Assembly: GCA_937858365.1 (NCBI GenBank)
Contig: CALLYK010000284.1
Span: 1 to 64,000 of the forward strand
Length of the DNA stretch: 64,000 nucleotides
Direction: 5' to 3'
DNA from: an uncultured Isosphaeraceae bacterium
GTDB taxonomy: Bacteria > Planctomycetota > Planctomycetia > Isosphaerales > Isosphaeraceae
Shown here piece after piece: positions 9,601-17,996 of this stretch. Numbering within the stretch: position 1 is the stretch's first letter; each line of letters starts with the position of its first letter. The position numbers and the translations under genes were made by a program. The notes beneath the pieces are model-generated. The model searched no databases. It had not been told where the DNA came from and saw only the letters and a program-made list of their open reading frames with translations.

Positions 9601-9811
9601 TGGCCCCTCGTTCGTGAAGCGAGGCCAGCCACTTTGGGTCGAGCTTCTTATCCGCGGGGATGAGGCGCAAGTAGTCGTTCACATCGTCGAACGGCCCGGC
9701 CATCACGGGCATCGGCAGGACCGGCGCGAGCGATGCCAGGCTGACGAACTCGATAAACTCGCGCCGGGTTGGGCGCGGCCCACACTTTTCGCCGTCCCCT
9801 TCAGATCTCAT
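6683..9811 (-). CDS. GH116 family (GBA2-type) glucosylceramidase-like glycoside hydrolase, Tat-exported
   Basis: A large protein of 1042 aa. The N-terminus carries a Tat-like signal (TRREFIEF followed by a hydrophobic stretch ending VMAG, about residues 15-39). The N-terminal beta-sandwich of GH116 follows (IGMPVGGLFAGTVYVNGQGE), then the (alpha/alpha)6 catalytic domain with FWAWEGVGCCEGTCTHVWHY and NTLDAAWYGRVPFLAS. By position these supply the nucleophile Glu and acid/base Asp; this is my assignment from family pattern. An inserted region around residues 300-420 looks like an extra beta domain. GH116 members cleave beta-glucosides and beta-xylosides, and in animals glucosylceramide. The bacterial substrate is unknown. 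Confidence 0.87.
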   Translation of the reverse strand: MRSEGDGEKCGPRPTRREFIEFVSLASLAPVLPMPVMAGPFDDVNDYLRLIPADKKLDPKWLASLHERGAKPTYDEPGPLEHIGMPVGGLFAGTVYVNGQGELWLWDVFNHDQEGIQPRQVEYAGAKFGPRDGANFVEPARRADTLVAGFGIDVPTPVGLVPKTTFDGRYPIARISKRDPGLPVEIDIETFSPFVPLDLEASSLPATIYRLTVRNTSREAVPCRAHGWLNNVVCRTLGPVPPGEAINRVLRRPGLTILVASAKETPNPRARPDILFADFEGETYSLWKTEGTAFGAGPVEMAKMPSYQGEVGGHGGRVVNSHASAPGNTIAEKDARTGRLISPEFVIERDYVHFLIGGGNHPGKTCLNLLIDGEVVLSATGRAANRMAPGTFSVARWVERKARLEVVDEATGSWGNIGVDQIVFSDSPSTAPISERLDFGTMAIGLLGEDEADMGPSNSMARPLTERLQGDLSKSTTLAPGESKTFTFVVAWHFPNFRARGLGDTPVGHHYATRFDDAAAVVRYVHENQERLIGDTREWVETWYDSTLPYWFLDRTMANTSTLATTTCYRLRDGRFWAWEGVGCCEGTCTHVWHYAQAPGWLFPELERDTRRRVDFGLAQHEDGGIGMRANLNGANEPAHDGQCGRILGAYREHLCSPDDRFLRTLWPNIKKAIEYLIKQDGDGDGMIEGAQPNTLDAAWYGRVPFLASLYLATLKAGETMAREMGDDPFADRCRAIAGRGSRTILDLFNGEFFIQKEDPEHANAIGVGAGCYIDQVFGQTWAHWLGLGHLFDREKLLAALRALWKYNFVPDVGPFREKFKRGRWYALMGDAGLLMCTWPKGGQRPDQEKHWQFMYFNECMSGFEWQVAAHMIYEGIDQPDLLEAGLAIARAIHDRYDARKRNPYNEVECSDHYARAMASYGAFLAVCGFDYHGPKGHIGFAPRLTPDAFRAPFTAAEGWGAFEQEREHRGMTAKITVRRGRLKLLTVSLLPKAPHEITTARASLGHREIAARVGRFQGRSLVKLAEAVTIEVGQALSITLG

Positions 9812-9818
9812 GACGAAC

Positions 9819-10241
9819 TCACTTGATCGGGCTGTAGTCGGTGGGGTCGAGGTACACCGATTCCACTTTGTCCACCAATTTGCCGTCCTTTTCGCTTTCG
9901 GACTTCACGCGATTCCATTCTGGGTCGGCGCTAAAGGCGGCCCACGACTTCTTGGCGGCCTCGCGCGATTCATGCGCCAAGACATAGACGAGGGTCTTGC
10001 CCTTGCCGTCTTTCTCGTCTTGCGGGACCCAGTAGCCGATCGAGGTCATGCCGTGCTTCTTGAAGAGGGCGACGGTATGGTCGCGAAAACGCTTGTGCAT
10101 GGCCTCGAACTTGCCAGGAGCGGCGTGGTAGGTGCGCATCTCGAAGACGCGATCGTTCAGGTTCGGCGAGGTCCGACCCGGCGCGATGCCGAGCAGGGCG
10201 AACGCGGCGACGGCCGCGCCGAGGATGGCGAAACGACTCAT
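9819..10241 (-). CDS. NIPSNAP family secreted protein
   Basis: A 140-aa protein with an N-terminal signal peptide (AILGAAVAAFALLGIAPG) followed by one NIPSNAP domain. The domain is recognised from VFEMRTYHAAPGKFEAMHKRF, the central GYWVPQD and the C-terminal SVYLDPTDYSP. This is a ferredoxin-like dimeric barrel of unknown biochemical role that is frequently exported in planctomycetes. It ends 7 bp before the GH116 start and appears to be the first gene of that operon. The start has no strong Shine-Dalgarno sequence. Confidence 0.88.
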   Translation of the reverse strand: MSRFAILGAAVAAFALLGIAPGRTSPNLNDRVFEMRTYHAAPGKFEAMHKRFRDHTVALFKKHGMTSIGYWVPQDEKDGKGKTLVYVLAHESREAAKKSWAAFSADPEWNRVKSESEKDGKLVDKVESVYLDPTDYSPIK

Positions 10242-10306
10242 GATTTAGACTCCAGAGACGACGCGTGGTCAAGCAGGACCGTTTATAGCGCGCCTTCGGT
10301 CGCCAC

Positions 10307-12751
10307 TCAAGGGGTGGCGCGATCTACTGGAGCCAGGCGGTCGCGCAGCTCGCGGGCCCTCGCCGAGCGCGGTCGCAAAGCCATGGCCGCTTCGGCGTGG
10401 GCCGAAGCCTCGCCATGTTGTCCATCGCGTTCCAGCCAACTCGCCAGGACCCACTGCGGCCAGAATTCGCCGGGGTCGAGGTCGGTCGCGCGTCGCAACC
10501 AGGCGATCGCGCGGTCGTGCTCTCCCTGCAGATCGCGGAGCAGGGCCCATTGCAAACAGACTCGCGGGGAGGTCTCTTCCGCGGGGCGATCGGCCGTTGC
10601 CACCGTGGCCGGGTCGCCCCCCCATCGGGCCTTCAGCGCTCGCCAGGGGCCCGAATCCCGGCCGCGACGCGCCAGGTCGAGGACACGCTCGCCCATCGCG
10701 GGGTCACGCGCCGCATCGCGGTCCAACTCGATCGCCCAGAGGAACAACAAGCCGTCGATCTCATCAATCAGGCGAGCTCGCCGGCCTTCCTCTCGCGCGT
10801 CCAGCGAGACCAGGTCTTCCAGGTCGGCCCACGCCGGATTACGAAACACATAGAATGGGGCCAACGCGTCTTCGAGGGCCTGGGCGTCTTGTCCCGCGTG
10901 GGTGGTCGGGTCGAGCAACCTCGCGTAAAGCGGCTCGATCTCACGGAAAAGGACGTCCGCCTTGGAGTGAATGTCCTCTTCCTGCTCAATGGCGGCGCGC
11001 TGTCCTTTGGCGTGGAAGGCCAGGTCTCGGAGCATCGGGTCGGCGGCACTAGGGCTGTCCGCGTTCGCGAGACGAATCGCCGCGGTAAGCTGTTCGATCG
11101 CTAGGTCGGCCTGACCGTTTTGATAGGAGACATCGGCCCTGTTCATCCACCTCTGGACCTCGCGTAGCCGGTCTTCACGGGCCCGTTCCCTTTCGCGGGC
11201 GTCCCGCGCGACGCTCAAGGCGACGCAAACGACGGCCGTGAGGATGGGCGTGACAAAGACGATCGCGGCGCGACGCCGACGGACCCAGCGCGTGGCGCGA
11301 CTCACCAGGGGCTCACGGGCGAAGTGCAGAGGGGCGTGGTCGGCCACGGCCTGGAGGTCGCGGGCGAGGTCGGCGGCGGCCTGATAGCGGTCTCCGGGTC
11401 GCGGCGACAGGCACTTCCGCAAGACGGCCTCGCACGCGTGCGGGACCTCGGGGAAATCGTCGCGCAATCGAGGCGGGCCCGCGAGGCGCTCGTCCAGCAT
11501 GCGCTGAAGGGCCTGACGCACAGTGAGAGCGTCGCGCGGGTTAGTAAAGGGGCGTGTGCCGCCGGTGACGGCCTCGTACAGGAGCACACCCAGAGCATAG
11601 ATGTCCGAACGACCGTCGATACCTTCCGGTCGTCCTTCCGCCAGGGCGCGCAACTGTTCCGGGGCCATGTAAGCGAGCGTGCCGCCTAGTCCTTCGGCTT
11701 CCTCCGAGTCCGAGTCTGCGCTGAGGGGCTCTTGGGCCAGGTTGAAGTCGAGCAGCATGGGCAGGCCGTCGGGAGTTATCAGGACGTTCGACGGCTTGAC
11801 GTCGCGGTGCAAGACGCCACGGTCATGCGCGTGCTGAAGGGCCTCGGCCATGCGCGCGCCCCACCAGGCCATTGCCTCGGCGTGTCCGCGCCGCGCCAGT
11901 TCCAGACGGCCGGTCGGCTTGCCCCAGCGATCGTCGCGCGGCTGCAAGCGTTCGAGCGCGTCCACGAGCGCGGCGCCGTGGCGGGCATCGCGCGCGGTTG
12001 GGTCGGCCAAAACGTGGGCGAGCGTGAGGTCCCCCAGAAAGGGCATGCAGAGAAGGTGCAGGCCGGTCACGGGGTCGGTGCGGTACGAATGCACGGGCAC
12101 GATGTGGGTGTGCTGCAAGCGGGCGAGCGCCTGCGGCTCGCGAGAACCTGTGCGAGAGACCTTCAAGGCGACCGGGCGGTCTGCCAGTTGACGCTCCTCA
12201 GCCCGGAAGACGCGGGCGAAGGCGCCTCGTCCAATCTCGGCGTTCAGATGGAAGCCGCCGATCGTTTGACCGGCTTCAGGGAACTTCGGGCCTGTCTCTT
12301 TCACACCGGGAAGGTGCGTTGCCGTGGACGGACAAGGACCGACGAGGCTGTGGATGTCGAGCACGCGATGAAGCGACTCGGCCAGGTCGGGAAAGCGGGT
12401 GTCAAGCTCGGTTGGGTCAGGGGGCCGGCCGTCGAACTCTTCGCGCAGGCAATATTCCTCATACACCAGGGCGACGAGCGCGTCGTGGTCGAGGTCAGCG
12501 TGGCGCTTGAGGAACGACTCGACCCTGGGCGATTCGCCGGCCTCGTACCGTAGGCCCATTTCGGCCCGCAAGAGGGCGAGCAAGACGCCCGGCCTGAGCG
12601 ACGGGTTTTCGGGCAGGAAGTCGATCGGGTCGGGACGGGCCGTTCGAGGGGCCGCATGCCAGGCCAACTCGAACCTTCGGGCGACGTCTGAAGCGGCTGG
12701 CGTTGAGGCCGCGTCCCATGTTCGTTCCGTGCCGATTTCGGTTTCCGCCAT
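10307..12751 (-). CDS. Membrane-anchored Ser/Thr protein kinase with C-terminal TPR-like region
   Basis: An 814-aa Hanks-type kinase. Residues 1-165 are a helical N-terminal region. The kinase domain runs from about 167 to 470, with glycine loop GRGAFAR (174-180), ATP lysine K197, HRDVKPSN (315-322) and APEQ. The metal-binding DFG motif is DFN (335-337). A single membrane segment lies near residues 488-508, and a helical TPR-like C-terminal region follows (LDLARRGR and SWLERDGQHGEASAHAEAAM). The kinase is expected in the cytoplasm. It lies 104 bp downstream of an ECF sigma gene on the same strand, a pairing common in planctomycetes, so it probably responds to the same signal. Confidence 0.9.
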   Translation of the reverse strand: MAETEIGTERTWDAASTPAASDVARRFELAWHAAPRTARPDPIDFLPENPSLRPGVLLALLRAEMGLRYEAGESPRVESFLKRHADLDHDALVALVYEEYCLREEFDGRPPDPTELDTRFPDLAESLHRVLDIHSLVGPCPSTATHLPGVKETGPKFPEAGQTIGGFHLNAEIGRGAFARVFRAEERQLADRPVALKVSRTGSREPQALARLQHTHIVPVHSYRTDPVTGLHLLCMPFLGDLTLAHVLADPTARDARHGAALVDALERLQPRDDRWGKPTGRLELARRGHAEAMAWWGARMAEALQHAHDRGVLHRDVKPSNVLITPDGLPMLLDFNLAQEPLSADSDSEEAEGLGGTLAYMAPEQLRALAEGRPEGIDGRSDIYALGVLLYEAVTGGTRPFTNPRDALTVRQALQRMLDERLAGPPRLRDDFPEVPHACEAVLRKCLSPRPGDRYQAAADLARDLQAVADHAPLHFAREPLVSRATRWVRRRRAAIVFVTPILTAVVCVALSVARDARERERAREDRLREVQRWMNRADVSYQNGQADLAIEQLTAAIRLANADSPSAADPMLRDLAFHAKGQRAAIEQEEDIHSKADVLFREIEPLYARLLDPTTHAGQDAQALEDALAPFYVFRNPAWADLEDLVSLDAREEGRRARLIDEIDGLLFLWAIELDRDAARDPAMGERVLDLARRGRDSGPWRALKARWGGDPATVATADRPAEETSPRVCLQWALLRDLQGEHDRAIAWLRRATDLDPGEFWPQWVLASWLERDGQHGEASAHAEAAMALRPRSARARELRDRLAPVDRATP

Positions 12752-12855
12752 CCCGGTCCCCGTCCCTGTCCTGTCCCTTGGTCGGCGTCGTGCCGGCGCG
12801 GACCTCGCGCCACCACGCGAAAGTACGTGTCATCTGGTCCCAATCGCCGTGGTCC

Positions 12856-13470
12856 TCAGTCGTCCTCGACGGCCACGAGCTCGACCGTGCGTCGGCGCAG
12901 GTCTTCGATCACCCGCTGGACCGTCCGCTCGCTGATCCCCAGACGGTCGCCGATCTCTCGGCTGGAGAGACCTTCGGCCTTGAGGTCGAGAATGGGGCGG
13001 CGGTCTTCGGGGAGTGCTTCCCGCAGACGACCGAACGTCTCCTTGGCCTCGGCGACTTCGCTCGGCGATGCGTCGCTGGTGGTCAGCTCGCGGGGGCCGC
13101 CCGCTTCGGACCAGAGCGGCTCTTCGCGGTGCATGTCCTGCTTCTGACTCCCCGCGCGACGGTACTGGTCGATCACCTTGTTCTTCGCGGCCCGGGCCAA
13201 GAAGGCGACGAGATGACGTTCATCGTCGAACTCGACCGGGTCGGTCCGAACGCGCCGGAAGAAGCTACCCCAGACGCTTTGGAGGAAATCGAGGGAATCA
13301 AATCGAGATCGAAGCAGACGGGGTAATTGGCGTCGGACGACGAGGCGGACCTCGGCCTCATAACTGGCGAGCAGTTCTTGGGCGGCCCGTTCGTCACCGT
13401 CTTGGACGCGGGCGAGGACATCTCGGAGGTGGGCGGCTTGGCCGCGAGTCGATCCATCAAGGTGAGACAT
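12856..13470 (-). CDS. ECF-type RNA polymerase sigma factor
   Basis: A 204-aa sigma-70-family protein with region 2 (RRQLPRLLRSRFDSLDFLQSVWGSFF) and region 4 (LKAEGLSSREIGDRLGISERTVQRVIEDLRRR). The frame is open to 13617, but the ATG at 13470 has GGAGG seven bases upstream, giving MSHLDG. The order sigma then kinase on one strand matches planctomycete ECF groups controlled by a membrane Ser/Thr kinase rather than a classical anti-sigma factor; that regulation is inferred. The target promoter is unknown. Confidence 0.88.
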   Translation of the reverse strand: MSHLDGSTRGQAAHLRDVLARVQDGDERAAQELLASYEAEVRLVVRRQLPRLLRSRFDSLDFLQSVWGSFFRRVRTDPVEFDDERHLVAFLARAAKNKVIDQYRRAGSQKQDMHREEPLWSEAGGPRELTTSDASPSEVAEAKETFGRLREALPEDRRPILDLKAEGLSSREIGDRLGISERTVQRVIEDLRRRTVELVAVEDD

Positions 13471-14071
13471 GGCCCGGCCTCCATACCCGGCAGTGAATCG
13501 AGGGGCTGCCGACGAGCGGCGTCCTTGCCCCGAAGTGTGGCGAGTAGGAGCATAGCGACGCGCCCCAGGGTCGGCAAGGCCGTTTTGCGCGGGCTGTTTC
13601 ATTCTCCGAGAGATCATGGCCGGAAGCCCTTATGACGCCCGACGCGTATTGATATGTGAAGATATGTTTTGCGTTGCAAGTATGTGTCTCATGCGGAATA
13701 TGCTGAGCACGAAGAGGACGACACCCGACGAGGCAGTTGCTTGACGTTGGTTCATCATAGTGATATCATGATATAGAATGATGGTCTCCAGGAAGCCACG
13801 GGATAAGGGCAATTGCCAATTCGGCGAGGTTCGATCGGGCCTTATGCCGAATGAGTTTGCCGTATCTCGTGGTGTTCGGCTTGACTTTCCCCGTCCAGAG
13901 TCCTCACACCGTTTCACGCCGGTGGTCGGTAAGGACCCTGGAGACCATCAAGGTCCAGAGAAGATCACGACGCGAGTCGTACGCATTGACGACACGAGGG
14001 CAGGCGACCCAAAGCCTTGACAATCGCGTCGCGCGACACGTCACGCAGGACCCGTCCCACACGTCGGTTTC
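13471..14071. other. 600 bp gene-poor region
   Basis: Lies between the divergent ECF gene and the hydrolase at 14072. The part from about 13630 to 13800 is clearly AT-richer than the rest of the window. It contains two perfect palindromes, ATATCATGATAT (13763-13774) and GGCAATTGCC (13808-13817), and a sigma-70-like promoter at 13741-13769. Small open frames exist on both strands (13778-14020 plus, 13630-13917 minus), but neither resembles a known protein. No tRNA fold seen. Confidence 0.5.
13741..13769 (+). promoter_or_regulatory. Sigma-70-like promoter
   Basis: TTGACG (13741-13746), a 17 bp spacer, then TATCAT (13764-13769). Transcription would start near 13776, directly in front of an ATG at 13778 that opens an 80-codon frame, and about 300 bp before the hydrolase gene. 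The -10 overlaps the 12 bp palindrome at 13763-13774, which could be an operator. Confidence 0.45.
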
Positions 14072-14647
14072 TTGAAGCGCACGATTCACCAATCGGGGCG
14101 GTTAGCCGACCTCGGTCTTTCTACGAGGGAGGAAGAATGGGGGGGCGCCTCTAACCGTGTACTCGACGTGGTGTTCCTGGACGGTATCGGTTGCAACCCA
14201 ACCGGGTCTAAGCCACGATTCATCGCGCGCTTGGGCTACCGAGTGACCGCGCCGTTGCTGTCGGACCTGGACTTTCAAGTGGCCGAGGCGGATCGGGCCA
14301 TCGCTGAGGTGAAACCGGCGTTGATCGTCGGCTATTCCCGCGGCGCGGGTGTCGCGCTGATGGTAACCGATCGGGTGAAGCCTCGGCTGTTGATCGCACC
14401 GTCTCTGCATTGGGTCTCGGACGGGCGGGGATGCGAGGGCCGTGTAGTTGTCCTGCATTCGGCCACAGATGAGGGCTTGCCGCTCGATGAGGCGCGAGTC
14501 CACCTATTGCGGTGCGGTTTGGCGGCGGCGGACCTCCGCGTCGTTGGTGCCGACCACACGATGATTGACCCCCCTGCGCTGGCGGCGTTGGAGGCTGCCT
14601 TGGACGAGCTGACCAAGGAGGGCCAACCCGTGCTACGTCACGACTGA
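14072..14647 (+). CDS. Small alpha/beta-hydrolase-like protein
   Basis: Compact hydrolase fold. FLDGIGCNPTG is the first strand and oxyanion loop, GYSRGAG the G-x-S-x-G nucleophile elbow, and VVLHSATDEGLP and VVGADHTMID provide the Asp and His of the triad. Family unclear. The start is uncertain. The in-frame TTG at 14072 has no ribosome site, and the in-frame GTG codons at 14168 and 14171 begin close to the conserved strand. A strong ribosome site (GAGGGAGGAAGA) precedes an ATG at 14137 that is out of frame by one base because of a G7 run (14139-14145). See findings. Confidence 0.65.
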   Translation: MKRTIHQSGRLADLGLSTREEEWGGASNRVLDVVFLDGIGCNPTGSKPRFIARLGYRVTAPLLSDLDFQVAEADRAIAEVKPALIVGYSRGAGVALMVTDRVKPRLLIAPSLHWVSDGRGCEGRVVVLHSATDEGLPLDEARVHLLRCGLAAADLRVVGADHTMIDPPALAALEAALDELTKEGQPVLRHD

Positions 14648-14748
14648 CCATCAGGCCGTTTTCGTTGATCCGGGCCAGTGATGGTTGGCGACACGTCCCA
14701 CCACCATCCTCGATCGACGCCTATACGACCCGAGTGACTTGGCCATGG

Positions 14749-16455
14749 TCACGGACTGATCATGCCGATCGAGTGATGGGTCCAGCGCAATTCGGGCCCC
14801 ATTTGGGCCGTGGCGAATCCGAAGCGGAACAGACTCAGAAGCTGAAGGGCCTCGTCAAGGTCCTTGGGTTTGACTTGTCGGGTGGCCAACCAGCGCTCGA
14901 CGTCCTCGCGATGCTCTCCGATCGCGCCGCGGAGCCGGTCGAGGTCCACGTAGGCGAAACTCTCCGTGCCCGCGAAGTAGACCGTGCGATGCCGCTCGAA
15001 GTCGGCCGGAACGGGGTTGGGACTCGCTTCGAGGAAACGTCCGACCGCCGACGGCGATGAGCCGAGCACGGCCCGATCGGCCCGCACGGCGAAGGCAGGC
15101 GCGTCGGGCGTTGAGAGCGTCGTCACTTTGCCGCCGGCGACCTCCTTCTCGACGAGTCGCGCGGGGACCTGTCCGTTGCCCATTTGCAGACCTTGCAGGG
15201 CGAGCGCCGACCGCATGATGCCCTCCACGTTTCGGGCGAGTTCCGGGTCGCCTTCGCCGTTCTTGGCCCGCAGCTCGGTCGCCAGGACCCACGGCCAGTC
15301 GGCCGCTTTTGGTTCGGGGGCCTCAATGTAAGCGACCCCGCCGGGACCCAAGCTCGCCAGGAAGGTCCGCGAATCCGTGACGGTCCCGCGAACGGCCTCG
15401 GCGAGCAATTCGAGTCGCGACCAGTCGGAAGCCGGCATCAACACGCGCAGGGCATCCATGACCGGCGGTAGGTGGAGGTGACCGGCGATCAGGGCGATCG
15501 CGGACGGAGGCACCTGCCGCAATGGGCCCGCGGTTGTTCCCTCTCGGCTCGCCCAGGTCCTCCAAGAGCCGGGCACGCGTTCGACCGCCATTTCTTGCCG
15601 AACGTGGAGGATGGGTCCGTCGCGCCATTCCAGGGCGAGACCGGTGTATTCCACGGCTTGAAGAGAGCCAAGGAGCGCCCGAGCGATGCGTTCCTGGTCC
15701 GGCCCGCGGGCCCTTGGGTCCTCGCGAACGAGGCGTTCGAAGGTGCGCGCTTCCAGGAAAAGGCTGGCCACGGCCCGCGCGGGCAGGCCCTCACGAAGCC
15801 GTTGGAACGTGGTCAGACCGAGGAGGTTCGGGTGAGAGGCCCCGTCGTGATGGCGGTCGATGACGCCTCGGATGAAGTCCTCGGAGTTGGACCAGGCGAA
15901 GAAACGGCCGTTGTCAAGTAGGGCGTACCACTCGTCGGGTTTCGCACCGGCCAGGAACCGGCGGCATTGATACGAGGTCCCCTTCCAAGTCCGCGAGACG
16001 AGCGCGCGGAGCATTGGGCGGTCGGACTCGTTGACGGCCGCGATCGCGCGGTCGAGCAAGGCGGGGTCGCGTGGTCGTAGCAAGAGCAGGCCACGCGCCG
16101 CGTCGGGAGGTTGACCGGCGGGCATCGTCATGGCGAGGACCAAGGCATCGCCCAGAAGGTCGTCGCGCAGGGTGGCGATGTTGGCGTGCAGCGCCCCTTC
16201 GATCTCACGGCGTGCCCCTTCCAGACGTTGGAAGTCCGGCGAGAGGGCCCACTGTCGAGCGGCCGGTAGGCGGGAGAGGGCTGATGCGACGGGCGAATCG
16301 AGAAACGTGTGGGCCTGGCCGCGCAGGTCTTCAACGGCCAGAGTGACCCCCGCGTCCGGTGGGACCAAGCGCAACAAGGGGTCGGCCGGCCGCTCCGCGC
16401 GCGCGACCGAGGCGTTCGAAACCAACAGTACGACCAGGACGACGCGATGGACCAC
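14749..16455 (-). CDS. Secreted hypothetical protein (DUF3352-like), third gene of ECF operon
   Basis: A 568-aa exported protein with GTG start, GAGG upstream and a short signal peptide (VVLVVLLVSNASVARA). The mature part starts LLRLVPPDAGVTLAVEDLRG, a pattern seen in planctomycete DUF3352-like proteins that begin 'lvP.da.....v.dl'. It is a long alternation of helices and strands without catalytic motifs that I recognise. It follows the anti-sigma gene by 28 bp and the ECF gene just upstream of that, so it probably belongs to the same regulon. Function unknown. Confidence 0.72.
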   Translation of the reverse strand: MVHRVVLVVLLVSNASVARAERPADPLLRLVPPDAGVTLAVEDLRGQAHTFLDSPVASALSRLPAARQWALSPDFQRLEGARREIEGALHANIATLRDDLLGDALVLAMTMPAGQPPDAARGLLLLRPRDPALLDRAIAAVNESDRPMLRALVSRTWKGTSYQCRRFLAGAKPDEWYALLDNGRFFAWSNSEDFIRGVIDRHHDGASHPNLLGLTTFQRLREGLPARAVASLFLEARTFERLVREDPRARGPDQERIARALLGSLQAVEYTGLALEWRDGPILHVRQEMAVERVPGSWRTWASREGTTAGPLRQVPPSAIALIAGHLHLPPVMDALRVLMPASDWSRLELLAEAVRGTVTDSRTFLASLGPGGVAYIEAPEPKAADWPWVLATELRAKNGEGDPELARNVEGIMRSALALQGLQMGNGQVPARLVEKEVAGGKVTTLSTPDAPAFAVRADRAVLGSSPSAVGRFLEASPNPVPADFERHRTVYFAGTESFAYVDLDRLRGAIGEHREDVERWLATRQVKPKDLDEALQLLSLFRFGFATAQMGPELRWTHHSIGMISP

Positions 16456-16483
16456 TATGGGGCCTCAATGGGCTCGCGGGGTC

Positions 16484-17182
16484 TTACAGAGGCCCTTCGG
16501 GAACGGGACTCTTCAGGCCCGCCTTGGGGGGCATCAAGAAGCTGAAGGCCGACCGGAACGAGTTTTCCAACGGTCGGGCGTCCGGGCCCGAATGGGTCGA
16601 GGCATCGATGACGGCCGTCTCATCAGGGACGGCGGGCGACGGCGCGGTTTCCAACGGACGCTCCGCGGCGATCGCGGGGCCGCGCAAGGCGGCCACACCG
16701 ACCTTCGCCGCTGGGGCGGAGGTCTCTCGTGCCAGTGAGAGCGTGCCCGCAGCGTAGTCGGCCATCGCCGATTGCAGCGAGCGCGTGGACCCGTCGGCCT
16801 TCAGGTCCTCGGCGATCATGGCGGAGGACGGGAAGGGGACCGCTTTCTGACGGTCGTGGACGGCCCAAACGAGGGCGACCCCGGCGATGAGGAGACTCGC
16901 GGCCAAGGCCACACGGGCCCCCCAGGCGGGAATCGGGCGATCAACCCGTCTCGCCTGATCGGATCGCACTCCCGCGAGGACCCGGTCGGTGAACCCGGGG
17001 GACGGTGTCATGCGGGGCCTCGTCCTCGCCAACTCGACGCGAAGGACTTGGAACCCCTCCCCGATCTCCGCGCACAACGGACATGAGGCCGCGTGTTCCT
17101 CCAAGGCCGCGACCAACCGCGATTCGTTCTCGGGGTCGTCCAGAATGGTATGCCAAAATTCGGTAAATTCCGAACAGGTCAT
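16484..17182 (-). CDS. Anti-sigma factor with zinc-finger-like N-terminus
   Basis: A 232-aa single-pass membrane protein. The N-terminal cytoplasmic part carries H-x3-C-x2-C (EEHAASCPLCAEI, about residues 29-41), typical of ZAS-type anti-sigma factors. One membrane helix follows near residues 90-108 (VALAASLLIAGVALVWAV), then an about 125-aa Ala/Ser/Pro-rich exterior domain without recognised fold. It starts 27 bp after the ECF gene at 17210-17776 and should bind that sigma factor. The exterior domain is the probable sensor. Confidence 0.8.
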   Translation of the reverse strand: MTCSEFTEFWHTILDDPENESRLVAALEEHAASCPLCAEIGEGFQVLRVELARTRPRMTPSPGFTDRVLAGVRSDQARRVDRPIPAWGARVALAASLLIAGVALVWAVHDRQKAVPFPSSAMIAEDLKADGSTRSLQSAMADYAAGTLSLARETSAPAAKVGVAALRGPAIAAERPLETAPSPAVPDETAVIDASTHSGPDARPLENSFRSAFSFLMPPKAGLKSPVPEGPL

Positions 17183-17209
17183 GGAAAACTCTGAGTCGGG
17201 AGGAGGACC

Positions 17210-17776
17210 TCAGCAACGGACGCCGCGACGTGTCAGGTCGGTCGCCAAGCGGGCCCGGGCGCGGTGGATCCACGTCTTGACCGAGCCCAGGGGGCACTTC
17301 ATGACGACGGCGATTTCCTCGTAGGGAAGTCCTTGTTCCTCGAAAAGTGTGAAGGCCAAACGCAACTTGGGCTTGAGACGAGCGATCGCCCGATCCAACT
17401 CGCCCGCCAGGCCGTCGGAATCGAAGCGGGGCCGACGGTGGTCCACAATGGACTCGGGAACCTCCAGCAGGGCCGGTCGACGACGGCGATTCGCCAGGGC
17501 CGTCCGACACCGGTTGGCGGCGATCCGGAGGATCCAAGGTCTGAGGGGGCGATTGCCGTCGAAGCCATGAACACCGCTCAGGGCCCGTATGAGGCTATCC
17601 TGCGCGACGTCCTCGGCGTCTTGGCGATGACCGAGCATCCGCAGACAGAGGCCAAACACAACGTGTTGGTACTGCTCCACGAACAGACGCTGGGCGATCG
17701 GGTGCTTGCGCTTGAGCCCTCTCACCAGGTCGGCGTCGCTCGGGTCGTCGTGCCGGCGGTCACGTCGGATACTCAT
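17210..17776 (-). CDS. ECF-type RNA polymerase sigma factor (RpoE-like)
   Basis: A 188-aa ECF sigma factor. Region 2 contains FVEQYQHVVFGLCLRMLGHRQDAEDVAQDSLIRA, and region 4 contains LPYEEIAVVMKCPLGSVKTWIHRARARL, the classic helix-turn-helix. GGGAGAG precedes the ATG at 17776. It is first in a three-gene operon (sigma, anti-sigma, secreted protein). Promoter autoregulation is likely but no ECF-type motif was identified in the 220 bp upstream. Confidence 0.92.
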   Translation of the reverse strand: MSIRRDRRHDDPSDADLVRGLKRKHPIAQRLFVEQYQHVVFGLCLRMLGHRQDAEDVAQDSLIRALSGVHGFDGNRPLRPWILRIAANRCRTALANRRRRPALLEVPESIVDHRRPRFDSDGLAGELDRAIARLKPKLRLAFTLFEEQGLPYEEIAVVMKCPLGSVKTWIHRARARLATDLTRRGVRC

Positions 17777-17996
17777 GGAGCCATACTCTCCCCGTCAGCG
17801 GCTTGTTTCAAAGATCTGCCACTCTGGTCCCATGTTTTTCCAGCGTCGATCCTGGAGGAGTGCGTGATCTCGTCCGCTCGCGCCCTTCACGACCAACCGA
17901 TGTCGGAGGACCGCTCGTGATTGAGACAGCGTCCTCGCGGGGGGACTGGTCCCGAAGTCTTCAAAAAGGGGTCTTCGCCTCATTTACGGCGGGCCC

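Noticed and set aside
13630-13917. 95-codon minus-strand frame in the gene-poor region
   Set aside because: No ribosome site, no recognisable sequence, and low-complexity AT-rich DNA; not enough to call a gene.
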